The notes under the pieces are model-generated. The model was given only the letters and a program-made list of their open reading frames with translations. It was not told the DNA's origin and did no database searches. A program made the translations under genes and the position numbers. Shown here one piece after another: positions 18,083 through 27,326 of a stretch of 64,000 nt of DNA. Numbering within the stretch: position 1 is the first letter of the stretch; every line of letters begins with the position of its first letter. The DNA is from Prochlorococcus sp. AG-402-K21 (GTDB lineage: Bacteria; Cyanobacteriota; Cyanobacteriia; PCC-6307; Cyanobiaceae). Location: positions 87,441 through 151,440 of the forward strand of contig QCII01000006.1 in the NCBI GenBank assembly GCA_003216775.1, in the 5' to 3' direction.

Positions 18083-19108
18083 TTAAATAAAACTCGAAAT
18101 TATAAAAAATATCAAGACAAAAATTATTATCCATAAAAATTGTAATCTCAAAATTAAGTGACAAATTAATTTAATTTTCTCTCCAGTGCAATTATCTCCA
18201 GTCACATTGATTAATGGTTTTTCAATAATTTCATTTTTATATTTACTTTCCCCTCCCAATTTAATACCGGAAATATAAGCAAATATAGATTCTGAAATCC
18301 CGGCATTAGGAGAATCATATTTTTTACCATCAAGATAACTTTTTTTTATGATTGATATATACTCATTAACTTTGGAACCAACTAAAGGTAAAGTTATCAA
18401 AACTAATCTTGAAGGAACAAACGTAAATATATCTTCAATTTTTGCACTGAAAAAACCTAAATATCTAAAGTAATCATATTTGTAACCTATCATTGAATCT
18501 AGAGTACTTATTGCTTTATAAGAAAAACCAAGTGACAAAGGCCCTGGCAGAAAAATTGAAAACTTCATACAAATAATTCCAATAAAAATCCAAAATAATG
18601 GCCCAAAAATTCCATCAACAGAATTTTCAGTAAGACTCTCTGTACTGGATCTTAAAAGATGTTCCATAGAAGATGAACTTACATCCCTACTAACTATTCT
18701 TTGAACCTTCTCTTTGATTATTTTCTTATTTTGTTCATTAATTTCCTTACGTTCTATTAACTCTGCAATCTCTTTCACACTTGAAATAAGTTCTTTAGTC
18801 GCAATACAACTTGAAAGTCCAAAAAAAATTAAAAATCCACTAAAAAAATTATTTTTTGATTGCACATAACTGAGTTCTATTATTTTCCCTAAACAAAAGC
18901 TAATTCCAATACTAGATATAGCAACAATGAAACCGCCCCAAAATAATATCTTTTTATTTTCTCCAAAATTATATATGAGGTAATTAGATATTCTTTTTAT
19001 ATAAAAGCCAATTATTTGAACAGGGTGAATTAAGGATCTTGGATCGCCGATCAACAAATCAAAACCAATCGATCCAATAAATATTAAAAATAAATTTATT
19101 TCAGCCAA
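18083..19108 (-). CDS. cobD: Adenosylcobinamide-phosphate synthase CobD/CbiB
   Basis: Integral membrane enzyme attaching the aminopropanol arm to adenosylcobyric acid in cobalamin synthesis. 341 aa, about 4-5 hydrophobic segments. Seen: [19 protein letters not shown] near residues 15-33, the hallmark N-terminal motif, then [33 protein letters not shown] around 140-172 and the [16 protein letters not shown] motif around 265. TTG start within the end of ilvC, a 13-nt overlap, so the two are coupled. Its role here is probably pseudocobalamin synthesis, as known for marine picocyanobacteria. Confidence 0.93.
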   Translation of the reverse strand: MAEINLFLIFIGSIGFDLLIGDPRSLIHPVQIIGFYIKRISNYLIYNFGENKKILFWGGFIVAISSIGISFCLGKIIELSYVQSKNNFFSGFLIFFGLSSCIATKELISSVKEIAELIERKEINEQNKKIIKEKVQRIVSRDVSSSSMEHLLRSSTESLTENSVDGIFGPLFWIFIGIICMKFSIFLPGPLSLGFSYKAISTLDSMIGYKYDYFRYLGFFSAKIEDIFTFVPSRLVLITLPLVGSKVNEYISIIKKSYLDGKKYDSPNAGISESIFAYISGIKLGGESKYKNEIIEKPLINVTGDNCTGEKIKLICHLILRLQFLWIIIFVLIFFIISSFI

Positions 19109-20085
19109 CTGAACATCGAACGCAGACCTTTACCAACTTTCTCGATTTCATGTTTTGAGTTCTCTTCTCTTAATTTTGTCATTAAGGGTTTATTTTTATC
19201 GCATTCTTCTACAAAATTCTTGGCAAAAGTCCCATCCTGAATATCTTTAAGAATTTTCTGCATTTCTTTCTTTGTATCACTATTAATAAGTCTTTTGCCA
19301 CTCACGTAATCTCCATATTCTGCAGTATTAGAGATGGAATCCCTCATCTGAGATAAGCCGCCCTTCACCATTAGATCAACAATTAGTTTAACTTCATGTA
19401 AGCATTCGAAGTATGCAAGTTCTGGTTGATATCCTGCCTCTACAAGAGTTTCGAAGCCTGATTTAACTAGTTCTGATAAGCCTCCGCATAGAACAGCTTG
19501 TTCCCCAAATAAATCAGTTTCTGTTTCTTCTTTGAAATTTGTTTCAAGTATCCCAGCTCGTGTTCCTCCAATTCCTTTAGCATAAGCCATTGCCAATGAT
19601 CTTGCACTTCCAGAATAGTCCTGCTCAACTGCGAATAATGCAGGAACACCTTGACCATTCTGATATTCCCAACGAACAGTGTGTCCTGGCCCTTTTGGGG
19701 CAATCATTACAACATCCACAAAACTAGGAGGTTTGATAAGGTCGAATCTAATATTAAAGCCATGAGCAAAACTTAATATCTTTCCTTCTTTTAAATTTGG
19801 TTCTACTTCTTTAAGGTAAACATCTTTCTGAAACTCGTCTGGGAGAAGAATCATAATCCAGTCTGCTTTTTCGCAAGCTTCAGAAACATTAAACACTTGT
19901 AGACCATCACTAATAGCTTTGCTTTCAGACTTACTTCCTTTATATAATCCGACAATTACATCCATACCGCTATCTTTAAGGTTTAGTGCATGTGCGTGAC
20001 CCTGTGAACCATATCCAATAATCGCTATTGTTTTATTATTTAAAAGACTTAGATCTGCATCTGTGTCGTAAAAGAGTTGGGTCAT
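19096..20085 (-). CDS. ilvC: Ketol-acid reductoisomerase (NADP+), class I
   Basis: Second step of valine, leucine and isoleucine synthesis. 329 aa, the short class I form. Seen: N-terminal Rossmann motif [20 protein letters not shown] (about 22-41), [20 protein letters not shown] (about 125-144) and the C-terminal metal-binding region [20 protein letters not shown] with the conserved Asp/Glu. ATG start. An upstream gap of ~110 nt separates it from clpP and should hold its promoter. cobD overlaps its 3' end. Confidence 0.97.
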   Translation of the reverse strand: MTQLFYDTDADLSLLNNKTIAIIGYGSQGHAHALNLKDSGMDVIVGLYKGSKSESKAISDGLQVFNVSEACEKADWIMILLPDEFQKDVYLKEVEPNLKEGKILSFAHGFNIRFDLIKPPSFVDVVMIAPKGPGHTVRWEYQNGQGVPALFAVEQDYSGSARSLAMAYAKGIGGTRAGILETNFKEETETDLFGEQAVLCGGLSELVKSGFETLVEAGYQPELAYFECLHEVKLIVDLMVKGGLSQMRDSISNTAEYGDYVSGKRLINSDTKKEMQKILKDIQDGTFAKNFVEECDKNKPLMTKLREENSKHEIEKVGKGLRSMFSWLK

Positions 20086-20194
20086 TAGTTGTAGCTTCTT
20101 TGCATTTAATAATTAATATTTTAGACATTAAAGGTGTAAATAAACCAAAAAATTATTAATTTAAAAATGAAATTAAAATATTTATTTAGAAAAT

Positions 20195-20806
20195 CTAAGA
20201 CTGATTAGCTTCGCTTGGATGTCTTATTACTCTATCAATCAAGCCATAGTTTTTGGCTTCTTCCGCACTTAGAAAATAATCCCTATCAGTATCCTTTTCA
20301 ATTTTCTCAAATGATTGGCCTGTCATATCTGCCATAGATATATTTAACATATCTTTAATTCTTAAAATTTCCTTAGCTTCTATTTCAATATCACTTGCTT
20401 GTCGTTGAGATGTTCCACCTAGGGGTTGATGAATCATTATTCTGCTATGAGGCAAAGCAACTCTTTTACCTTTTGTGCCAGCGGCCAGTAGGAACGCACC
20501 CATTGAGGCTGCGAGGCCTACGCAAATTGTTACCACATCACTTTTTACGTATTTGATAGTGTCATATATAGCCAAGCCAGCAGTTACTGATCCTCCTGGG
20601 CTATTTATATATAGATAGATAGGCTTGGAATTGTCATCAGAATCTAGATAAAGCATTTGAGCAACCAGGCTATTAGCAATGGCATCATTCACTTCTTGTC
20701 CAAGAAAAAGAATTCTTTCAACACCTAGTCTTGTATAAATGTCAACCCATCTTTCATATTGACTTCCTGGAAGTCTGTAAGGCACGCTTGGAGTTCCTAT
20801 TGGCAT
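20195..20806 (-). CDS. clpP: ATP-dependent Clp protease proteolytic subunit ClpP
   Basis: Active ClpP paralogue, 203 aa. The catalytic residues are present: Ser101 in [15 protein letters not shown], His126 in [11 protein letters not shown], and the Asp in [10 protein letters not shown]. It lies 26 nt downstream of a ClpR gene on the same strand; in cyanobacteria the ClpP3/ClpR pair forms a mixed ring working with ClpC, so this is best taken as the ClpP3-type subunit. ATG start. Confidence 0.95.
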   Translation of the reverse strand: MPIGTPSVPYRLPGSQYERWVDIYTRLGVERILFLGQEVNDAIANSLVAQMLYLDSDDNSKPIYLYINSPGGSVTAGLAIYDTIKYVKSDVVTICVGLAASMGAFLLAAGTKGKRVALPHSRIMIHQPLGGTSQRQASDIEIEAKEILRIKDMLNISMADMTGQSFEKIEKDTDRDYFLSAEEAKNYGLIDRVIRHPSEANQS

Positions 20807-20832
20807 GATTTTAAAATAGTTGTTTGTGAGAG

Positions 20833-21495
20833 TTAAATTTTATTTGGTAAATCTTTTTGACTTGTGAGTATTCTATCGATAACTCCATAATCTAGAGCTT
20901 CTTGAGGATTGAGATAACTCATCCTGTCAGAGTCTTTAGAGAGTTCTTCGATAGTCTTTCCAGTATTACGAGAGAGAATCTCCAGCATTGATTTTTTATT
21001 TTTCAAGACTTCCTCGGCTCTTATTTGAATGTCGGTTGCTTGACCTCTTGCTCCACTGATAGGTTGATGCAAAACAATAGAGGCATGAGGAAGAGCCGCT
21101 CTTTGCCCTTTTGTCCCAGATGAAAGAATAACTGCAGCTGTTCCCATTGCTTGTCCTATACAGATAGTGTGTACTGGTGGCTTGATGTAGCTTATTGTGT
21201 CGCAGATTGCGAAAGCCTCTGTTTCGAAACCAACTGCATCTCCAGTGTACCAACTTGTCCCTGTTGAATTTATATAAAAATAAATAGGTTTTTCAGGATC
21301 TTCAAACTCTAAATAGAGAAGTTGAGCAATTATTAGCTCAGTTACATCCATTCCTAGTTGTCTTTTAGCATCATCATCGGAGAATAAGGGTAAACCAAGG
21401 TAGACGATTCTCTCTTTCAGTAAAAGGGAGGGTAGATCAGGGGGCGGGGTCCTCATAACAGTGTTCTCGCCGTAATAAGGAGCAGATACAGTCAT
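20833..21495 (-). CDS. clpR: ClpR, catalytically inactive Clp protease subunit
   Basis: ClpP homologue of about 220 aa that lacks the catalytic serine. Where ClpP has GLAASMGAF this protein has GQAMGTAAV, so Ser is replaced by Gly; the His ([11 protein letters not shown]) and the SDRMSYL Asp region remain. It also carries an insertion near [20 protein letters not shown], typical of ClpR. Known role: structural partner of ClpP3 in a hetero-heptameric ring. I start at ATG 21495 ([20 protein letters not shown]); a GTG at 21504 adds three residues. It precedes clpP in a two-gene unit. Confidence 0.93.
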   Translation of the reverse strand: MTVSAPYYGENTVMRTPPPDLPSLLLKERIVYLGLPLFSDDDAKRQLGMDVTELIIAQLLYLEFEDPEKPIYFYINSTGTSWYTGDAVGFETEAFAICDTISYIKPPVHTICIGQAMGTAAVILSSGTKGQRAALPHASIVLHQPISGARGQATDIQIRAEEVLKNKKSMLEILSRNTGKTIEELSKDSDRMSYLNPQEALDYGVIDRILTSQKDLPNKI

Positions 21496-21535
21496 TTGTA
21501 TCACAAAATTTAGGTTGATTTGATTCTAGCTAGAT

Positions 21536-22645
21536 TTAGCCCTGTGTCGCTGGTGATTTAAAAGATTTGTTTGACTCAGGATTATTTATGAGTTTTCCAA
21601 AGACCATTCTTCCAGTAGGAGTTTGTAGAGCTCCTGTGATGACAATATCTAATCTACTTCCAACAAAATTCTTTGCCTCATCAATAACTACCATTGTTCC
21701 GTCATCTAAATATCCAATTCCTTGCATTTTTTCTTTGCCCTCTCTTACGATTTTTATATTAAGTGATTCTCCTGGCTGTACTTCTGGTCTTAAAGCAATA
21801 ACCAAATCACTCAAATTCATAACTTTTAATTCTTTAACTTCAGCAATCTGAGTGAGATTATAATCAGCAGTAATTAATGTTCCTGTCATATCCTCAGTAA
21901 TTCTCAAGAGTTTTTCATCTACCCCATTACCTTCATACTTTGTGGGGTTAATTACAAGTCTTCTCCCATATAAATCTCTTAATTCTTTCAATAACTTAAG
22001 GCCTCTTCTGCCTTTCGATCTTTTTTCATTACTGCTTGAGTCAGCTAAAGTTTGTAATTCATCAATTACACTTTGAGCAACAATTAGTTGGCCCTCTAAC
22101 AATCCACAACTTAAAAGGCCATTTATCCTGCCATCAATGATTACGCTCGTATCTAGAATTTTTGGACTCGCAGCAGGGAGTATCCCTTCATTAACTAGAT
22201 ATGCGTCAGTATTATTTGGATTGAATAATCTTAGTAATGTCCTCCCATGGGTATCAGCTAACTTATAACCAAGTACACCAAAGAAAACATTGCTTAATAT
22301 GGCGGCTAAGGGTTTTGCAAAAAAGACTTCTCTAGGGAAGGGGATTAACAGTATTGGAGCAAGCAGCAGATTTGCTACAAGTAACCCTAAAATTAATCCA
22401 ACTGACCTACTTATTAATAAATCTGTAGGCATTGTCCTTATTTGATCAAGAAACGTTTTTCTAAGTTTAAGGAACACAAAACCAGCTGCTAATCCTATAA
22501 AAAAACCTATTATCGCTAAAACAATTCTAAATCCTTCGACATTAGACACCTGTTTGAGTATGTCTACGGGTAATAAATCAACCCCAAGCCATCCTGAAGC
22601 AGCCCCAGAGAATACAAATAAAATTAATACTAAGATATCTGTCAT
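21536..22645 (-). CDS. PIN/TRAM-domain membrane protein (YacL-like)
   Basis: 369 aa. N-terminal membrane part with about four hydrophobic segments (residues 1-135), then a PIN-type nuclease domain starting ILDTSVIIDGRINGLLSCGL (first acidic residue in DTS; further acids in VIDELQTLAD and TADYNL), then a TRAM-like RNA-binding tail (QPGESLNIKIVREGKEKMQG, YLDDGTMVVID). This is the layout of YacL-type proteins found across Firmicutes and cyanobacteria; a role as an RNase is inferred from the fold. Transcribed from an ATG toward the clpR gene. Confidence 0.9.
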   Translation of the reverse strand: MTDILVLILFVFSGAASGWLGVDLLPVDILKQVSNVEGFRIVLAIIGFFIGLAAGFVFLKLRKTFLDQIRTMPTDLLISRSVGLILGLLVANLLLAPILLIPFPREVFFAKPLAAILSNVFFGVLGYKLADTHGRTLLRLFNPNNTDAYLVNEGILPAASPKILDTSVIIDGRINGLLSCGLLEGQLIVAQSVIDELQTLADSSSNEKRSKGRRGLKLLKELRDLYGRRLVINPTKYEGNGVDEKLLRITEDMTGTLITADYNLTQIAEVKELKVMNLSDLVIALRPEVQPGESLNIKIVREGKEKMQGIGYLDDGTMVVIDEAKNFVGSRLDIVITGALQTPTGRMVFGKLINNPESNKSFKSPATQG

Positions 22646-22741
22646 ATCTATAATCTACTAGGATTTATTAATTGAGTAAATAAGGATTTTGTTTTTTTCG
22701 ATCCTAAATACTTTTTTGGAGCTTAAAAATGTTTTTAGATT

Positions 22742-23965
22742 ATGAATAAGTTTCCAAGAAGTGCTTACGTGCACATCCCTTTTTGTCATAGAAGGTGTTT
22801 TTATTGTGATTTTGCAGTTATTCCACTTGGGAACAAAGTTGAAGCTTTACAAGGTTATGGAAGTAAAACTATTAAAGAGTATTTGTACTTTCTTCACAAA
22901 GAAATATTGTCAATTAAGAATAAAACACCCCTTTCTACAATTTATATAGGTGGAGGCACACCATCAATTTTGGATCCAAAACAAATTAAAAAATTAATCG
23001 ATCTTTTTAAAGAAAATTATGGAATTGTTTATGGTGCTGAAATTTCCATGGAAGTCGACCCAGCTAGTTTTAATCAAAATGATCTCCATGGATTCATAAA
23101 TGCTGGGATAAATAGATTTAGTCTCGGAGTACAAAGTTTTAACAATCAGATACTTCAAAAGTCGGGAAGGCGTCATTTGAGAGAGGATGCTGAAAAATCT
23201 TGTTTTTGGTTGAAGAGAGAATATGATTCTGGGCGAATAAAAAGTTGGAGCTTAGATTTAATTCAAAACTTACCACTTAGTGGATTTAAAGAATGGCAAG
23301 ATGACTTAAAAAAAGCCATAACTTTTTCACCACCACATATATCCATTTACGATTTAAATATTGAAAATGGAACTGTTTTTAAAAAATTAGTTAATCTAGG
23401 AAAATTAAAACTACCAAGTGATGAAGAGGCTTTTAGTAATAGTAACTCAACTCATTTAATTTTAAAAAACTCAGGGTATTCAAGATATGAAATTTCAAAT
23501 TATTGCCTCCCTAGGCATCAATCGAGACACAATAGAGTTTATTGGAGTGGTTTGGGTTGGTGGAGTTTTGGTCAAGGTTCCACAAGTTCACCTTGGGGAG
23601 AAAAGTTAACTAGACCAAGAGTTAGTAAAGAGTACAAAGAATGGGTAATTAAACAATGCGAAGATAATTTAGATTCATCTCTTACTAATGAGGATTTTAT
23701 TTATAAAGAAGTTGATGAGAAAATAATGTTGGGATTGAGACTTAAAGAGGGCATAGACATCTACAAAGTGTTTAGAGAACAAAACTTTGAAGATAAATAT
23801 TTTGAAAGTAACCTTTCTAAATTGCTTGATGAATGGGCAAGATTTATTGAAAGTGGATTATTAGTGAGAAAGGGGAATAGATTCTTTTTAAGTGAGCCTA
23901 AAGGAATGGAATTAAGTAATCAAATTCTTATTTCTATGTTTAAGTGGTGGGATGAGATTAATTAA
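22742..23965 (+). CDS. hemW: HemW-type radical SAM protein (coproporphyrinogen oxidase-like)
   Basis: 407 aa. Radical SAM cluster motif HIPFCHRRCFYCDF with Cys15, Cys19 and Cys22 (CxxxCxxC), followed by YIGGGTPSILD and the EVDPASF, GVQSFN and GRRH motifs. HemW-class proteins act as heme chaperones and are often mis-annotated as HemN; true HemN has an extra Cys after the motif, and here the residue after CDF is Ala, favouring HemW. The stop codon lies inside the first TTAATTAAG core of a repeat system that spans the next 1.1 kb. Confidence 0.9.
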   Translation: MNKFPRSAYVHIPFCHRRCFYCDFAVIPLGNKVEALQGYGSKTIKEYLYFLHKEILSIKNKTPLSTIYIGGGTPSILDPKQIKKLIDLFKENYGIVYGAEISMEVDPASFNQNDLHGFINAGINRFSLGVQSFNNQILQKSGRRHLREDAEKSCFWLKREYDSGRIKSWSLDLIQNLPLSGFKEWQDDLKKAITFSPPHISIYDLNIENGTVFKKLVNLGKLKLPSDEEAFSNSNSTHLILKNSGYSRYEISNYCLPRHQSRHNRVYWSGLGWWSFGQGSTSSPWGEKLTRPRVSKEYKEWVIKQCEDNLDSSLTNEDFIYKEVDEKIMLGLRLKEGIDIYKVFREQNFEDKYFESNLSKLLDEWARFIESGLLVRKGNRFFLSEPKGMELSNQILISMFKWWDEIN

Positions 23966-24076
23966 GACTAATCATACACTTGTCGTCATAGCTAAAACCC
24001 TTGTTGTCACTTGTTTTATGATAATTCTAGAATATAAAATAAATTCCCTCAAAAACTTCTTTAACAAAAGGTAAAG
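23956..24076. repeat. Repeat copy A (hemW 3' end and downstream)
   Basis: Partner of 24603-24724. The first 16 nt (GATTAATTAAGACTAA, covering the hemW stop) and the last 26 nt (24051-24076, ending AACAAAAGGTAAAG) are identical in both copies at nearly equal spacing (95 against 96 nt between the blocks), while the middle has diverged but still shares short blocks such as CATAGC and ACTTG. Confidence 0.8.
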
Positions 24077-24117
24077 CAAATATCTTGAATAAGTAAAATT
24101 GACAGTCGTTCTACACT

Positions 24118-24141
24118 AAGAGGGATAAAACCCTCTTTTTT
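24118..24141 (+). terminator. Terminator-like hairpin abutting the lipoprotein start codon
   Basis: AAGAGGG at 24118-24124 pairs with CCCTCTT at 24131-24137 around loop ATAAAA and runs into six T (24136-24141). The lipoprotein ATG begins at 24143. It could end transcripts from hemW or attenuate the lipoprotein gene. A TAAAAT box at 24094-24099 could be a -10 element giving a leader made almost only of this hairpin. Confidence 0.7.
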
Positions 24142-24142
24142 A

Positions 24143-24514
24143 ATGCGTAAATTATTAATACCTTTATTAGGACTTGTATTAGCTGGTTGTTCATCATCAG
24201 TTTGCAATGATGATAATTATCAATTTTTAGGCAAGATTGATCTTGGTAATGCAGGTGCAACTAAATTTTTAGTAGTAAGCCCTACAGCTTCAATAAAAGA
24301 AATTAGGAATGTTGCTAGCACCGCTTGTGGATCATCTCGCTTTTGCAGACTTCTTATTTGGGATAGCAAAGTATATGCAGAGACAAGATTTCCTCTTTCC
24401 GAAATAGCAGCCGAAAAACAAATTGCTACTTATATACACAATCCAAGTAATAAATTTGAAAAATTAATCATTAGAGGTGAAGAAGTCCCAATGGGCGAAT
24501 GCAGTAATAGATAA
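24143..24514 (+). CDS. Small predicted lipoprotein, unknown function
   Basis: 123 aa. Signal peptide MRKLLIPLLGLVLAGC ends in a lipobox LAGC with Cys16 as the lipidation site; Asp is absent at +2 (Ser follows), so outer-membrane sorting is possible. The mature domain has four more Cys (SSVCNDD, TACGSS, RFCRLL, MGECSNR) and no family I know. No Shine-Dalgarno is seen; a terminator-like hairpin sits directly before the ATG. It lies between repeat copies A and B, so it may be a cassette gene rather than core. Confidence 0.65.
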   Translation: MRKLLIPLLGLVLAGCSSSVCNDDNYQFLGKIDLGNAGATKFLVVSPTASIKEIRNVASTACGSSRFCRLLIWDSKVYAETRFPLSEIAAEKQIATYIHNPSNKFEKLIIRGEEVPMGECSNR

Positions 24515-24562
24515 TGAAATGATTACTAGATACTTCATACCCTTATAAACTACTGTAAATAC

Positions 24563-24724
24563 TACGTTCTTGGCGAATTGCTACTTATGACAAAATGTAG
24601 GTGATTAATTAAGACTAAACATAACCTTTAATACATAGCAAAAACAACTGCTATAACTTGCTTTCTATGAAATCTGGATAAGCAAACAAATAGCTTTAAA
24701 AAACTTCTTTAACAAAAGGTAAAG
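24563..24724. repeat. Composite repeat copy B (C-like left part joined to A-like right part)
   Basis: The left part, 24563-24598, matches 25060-25095 at 34 of 36 positions (TACGTTCTT.GCGAATT.CTA then CTTATGACAAAATGT). The right part from 24603 matches copy A downstream of hemW, ending with 26 identical bases at 24699-24724. The join falls at the shared TTAATTAAG core (24605-24613). The layout is what a tandem duplication junction would look like. Confidence 0.8.
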
Positions 24725-24773
24725 AATATATATGGGTATTTTAAATTTTTAAAGTCGATCCAATAAAAATCAC

Positions 24774-24959
24774 TTACATTTCATCTTTGGCATGTTTCTC
24801 AACATAATCATTAACGATATCTGAGAAAGCTCTTTGTAATTCATATTTTAAATTATCTTTATCAGCTTTCATAAGGGTTACTTTTACTTCTGGTAGATTT
24901 AGTGTAGCTTCTGCTTCCCACAATCCAAGATCATTTTTTTTTGTTTTTACATCAAGCAT
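24774..24959 (-). CDS. Small hypothetical protein, 61 aa
   Basis: A compact acidic/basic soluble protein (MLDVKTKKNDLGLWEAEATL then NLPEVKVTLMKADKDN, ending YVEKHAKDEM) with ATG start. The pattern of a two-strand start followed by a helix (LKYELQRAFSDIVNDYVEKH) looks protein-like rather than random, but no family is recognised. It lies on the minus strand between repeat copies B and C, upstream of panB with ~140 nt of AT-rich DNA. Confidence 0.5.
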   Translation of the reverse strand: MLDVKTKKNDLGLWEAEATLNLPEVKVTLMKADKDNLKYELQRAFSDIVNDYVEKHAKDEM

Positions 24960-25059
24960 GTTTTAAGAAATAACTTTCAAGATGATACCTTATATCTTTG
25001 CTAATAAAGTTTTTTTAATTGAAAAAAATTTATGTTTTTTCTTAAATGGTTTTAAATAA

Positions 25060-25110
25060 TACGTTCTTAGCGAATTACTACTTATGACAAAATGTCTATG
25101 GTTAATTAAG
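25060..25110. repeat. Repeat copy C (panB 3' end and downstream)
   Basis: 36 nt at 25060-25095 match 24563-24598 at 34 positions. The same TTAATTAAG core follows at 25102-25110, where it overlaps the panB stop codon on the minus strand. Confidence 0.8.
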
Positions 25111-25875
25111 TCTTTCAGAATTTACCCATTCTTTTAATTTATTCTTAAATAAATCCTTCCCTTGAATAATCGGTTGGCAAAATGGTGGTTGCTCATCATT
25201 AAGTCCTAACAAATCTGCAGTAACTCTTACTTGTCCGTCGCAAAAATTTCCTGCACCGATTCCTATTGTGGGGATTGACAAGTTATTTTGTATTTCTTTA
25301 GCAAGCAACTCTGGAATATGTTCAAGAACTATTGAAAAACATCCTAATTCTTCAAGAATAGTAGCCTCTTGCTTGATTTTTTCTTGGCTTTCTAAGTTCT
25401 CTCCTTGTTTCTTAAATCCTAAATTTAAATAACTTTGTGGAGTGAGACCTATATGACCCATTACAGGGATTCCCATTCTTATTAATCTAGAAATGACTTT
25501 TTGTATTTCTGGTTCAGCTCCTTCTACCTTTACAGCTTTTGCGTAAGTGCTTTGAATGATTTTCCCTGCATACTCGACAGCTTTATCTTCTCCACATTGG
25601 TAAGTCAGAAAAGGCATGTCTGAAACGACCAAAGGTTGTTCATCAATTTTCTTTTTAAAACCTCTTGAAACAGCATTAGTATGATAAATTATATTTTCTA
25701 AAGTTAATGGCAATGTGGATTTGTATCCTAAGCAGACCATTGCCAAGGAGTCTCCTACTAAGACAAGATCAACATTTGCCTGTTCAGCAATGGATCCTGA
25801 TATAGAGTCCCATGCAGTAAGTGCAATAATTTTTTGAGATTTTTTTTTATATTTAAGGAGGTCTGAAGGTAACAT
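25102..25875 (-). CDS. panB: 3-methyl-2-oxobutanoate hydroxymethyltransferase
   Basis: Ketopantoate hydroxymethyltransferase, first committed step of pantothenate/CoA synthesis, using methylene-THF. 257 aa. Seen: ALTAWDSISGSIAEQANVDL at the N-terminus, VLVGDSLAMVCLGYKSTLPL (Mg-binding Asp), MGHIGLTPQSYLNLGFKKQG with the substrate-binding region, VLEHIPELLAKEI with the catalytic Glu, and GIGAGNFCDGQVRVTADLLG. ATG start. Its stop codon lies inside repeat copy C. Confidence 0.96.
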   Translation of the reverse strand: MLPSDLLKYKKKSQKIIALTAWDSISGSIAEQANVDLVLVGDSLAMVCLGYKSTLPLTLENIIYHTNAVSRGFKKKIDEQPLVVSDMPFLTYQCGEDKAVEYAGKIIQSTYAKAVKVEGAEPEIQKVISRLIRMGIPVMGHIGLTPQSYLNLGFKKQGENLESQEKIKQEATILEELGCFSIVLEHIPELLAKEIQNNLSIPTIGIGAGNFCDGQVRVTADLLGLNDEQPPFCQPIIQGKDLFKNKLKEWVNSERLN

Positions 25876-25922
25876 AAGAAATTTATGTATCTTTTTTAAT
25901 CAAGAATTGCTAATATGTTTTT

Positions 25923-26016
25923 GACTCGGCCTTTCGCGGTTTTAACGCCTAAACCTGGTCAGGACCGGAAGGTAGCAGCCACAAGGGATGCTTGAGGCAG
26001 GCGAGATAACCGAGTC
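25923..26016 (+). ncRNA. ffs: Signal recognition particle RNA, small bacterial type
   Basis: About 94 nt folding as one long hairpin: GACTCGG at 25923-25929 pairs with CCGAGTC at 26010-26016. The conserved SRP domain IV is present: GGTCAGGACCGGAAGGTAGC then AGCC, with the GGAA tetraloop near 25967 and the symmetric and asymmetric internal loops that bind the Ffh M domain. No Alu domain. It lies between panB and ftsZ, on the strand opposite to both. The Ffh protein is encoded at 52.6 kb. Confidence 0.95.
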
Positions 26017-26031
26017 ACTTTATTTTACTTA

Positions 26032-27183
26032 TTAATCTATATCTTTTTTATTTTGTCTTAATCTCAAAAATTCAGGAATACTTGCTCCTGATCCTTTATT
26101 GTCAGAGAAATTGTATAAGGGTTGGCTTGATAATCTGTTTTTTATTCTTTGTTGGTTTAATGGTTGATTTGTTTCAAATCCAGTGGCGATTACAGTAACT
26201 TGTATCTCACCTTCCATTGACTCGTTAACCGCTTGACCAACTATTATATTTGCATCCTGATCTACGACCTCACTAATAACATCACCTACTGCAGTAACAT
26301 CGTCAAGAGTCATATCTTTTCCTCCAGTTATATTTACAAGACAACCTTTTGCTCCATCAATTCTTCCTGCTTCTAGTAATGGACTATTAATTGCAGCTTG
26401 AGCAGCCTCCATAGCCCTAGATCGACCAGATCCAATACCCATGCCAAGAAGCGCTGTACCAGCTTCAGTCATAACTGATCTAACATCAGCAAAGTCAAGA
26501 TTAACCTCGCCTGGGCGAGTAATTACTTCACTTATACCTTGAACTCCCATTCTTAAGACATCATCTGCATTCCTGAACGCTTCTTGAATAGAGGCACCAG
26601 CAGAAACTTCTTTTAAACGATCATTTGGAATAACAATTAGGGTATCAACATTTTCTGCTAATCTTGCAATTCCTTCTTCTGCTTGTCGCATTCTCCTTTT
26701 TCCTTCGAAAGAAAAAGGTTTAGTTACTATGCCAATAGTTAATGCACCGCTTTGCTTTGCTACTTCAGCAACAACTGGAGCTGCTCCCGTGCCAGTACCC
26801 CCACCCATTCCTGCTGCTATAAATACCAAGTCAGATCCCTCTAGCGATTGTTGAAGCTCCTCTCTAGATTCTTCGGCAGCCTTTTGACCAATACTTGGAT
26901 TGCCACCTGCTCCAAGTCCTCTTGTTAGGTTCTGACCTAATTGAACCCTTTGCTCTGCGGAGGACTGAAGTAAGGCTTGTGCATCAGTATTAAGAACTCT
27001 GAATGAAACGCCTTCAAGGTCACTATCAATCATTCTGTTTATAGCATTACTTCCACCCCCACCAACGCCAATTACTTCAATTTTGGCGTTTTGGCTTGGA
27101 AGGATTTCTCTCGATTGATCAAAGTTTGGATTGTTACCGAAGCTCATCTCTAAATAGGAATCTAATACTAGTATTGGGTGCAT
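26032..27183 (-). CDS. ftsZ: Cell division protein FtsZ
   Basis: Tubulin-like GTPase forming the division ring. Seen: [16 protein letters not shown], the signature [20 protein letters not shown], and the T7-loop region ([19 protein letters not shown]). The C-terminal peptide [12 protein letters not shown] is the usual docking tail for division partners. 383 aa from the ATG at 27183; an internal ATG at 27147 ([11 protein letters not shown]) gives 371 aa and also fits. ftsQ, a hypothetical and ddl lie upstream on the same strand, a remnant of the division/cell-wall cluster order. Confidence 0.97.
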   Translation of the reverse strand: MHPILVLDSYLEMSFGNNPNFDQSREILPSQNAKIEVIGVGGGGSNAINRMIDSDLEGVSFRVLNTDAQALLQSSAEQRVQLGQNLTRGLGAGGNPSIGQKAAEESREELQQSLEGSDLVFIAAGMGGGTGTGAAPVVAEVAKQSGALTIGIVTKPFSFEGKRRMRQAEEGIARLAENVDTLIVIPNDRLKEVSAGASIQEAFRNADDVLRMGVQGISEVITRPGEVNLDFADVRSVMTEAGTALLGMGIGSGRSRAMEAAQAAINSPLLEAGRIDGAKGCLVNITGGKDMTLDDVTAVGDVISEVVDQDANIIVGQAVNESMEGEIQVTVIATGFETNQPLNQQRIKNRLSSQPLYNFSDNKGSGASIPEFLRLRQNKKDID

Positions 27184-27326
27184 TATGAACTTACTAAGCT
27201 CATCTGTAGGAATTTGTTGAGGAAAATCCTTAAAATGTTTATTTAATAAATATTTTGTTTTGAATGCTAAACCCTCATCAACACTACAATAATTAAAAAA
27301 AATTATTTAAAACTTATTTCCAAATA

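Noticed and set aside
23956..25110. Insertion sequence or integrative element between hemW and panB
   Set aside because: No transposase or integrase frame and no terminal inverted repeats; the repeats are direct and coincide with gene ends, so they are reported as a duplication or cassette structure instead.
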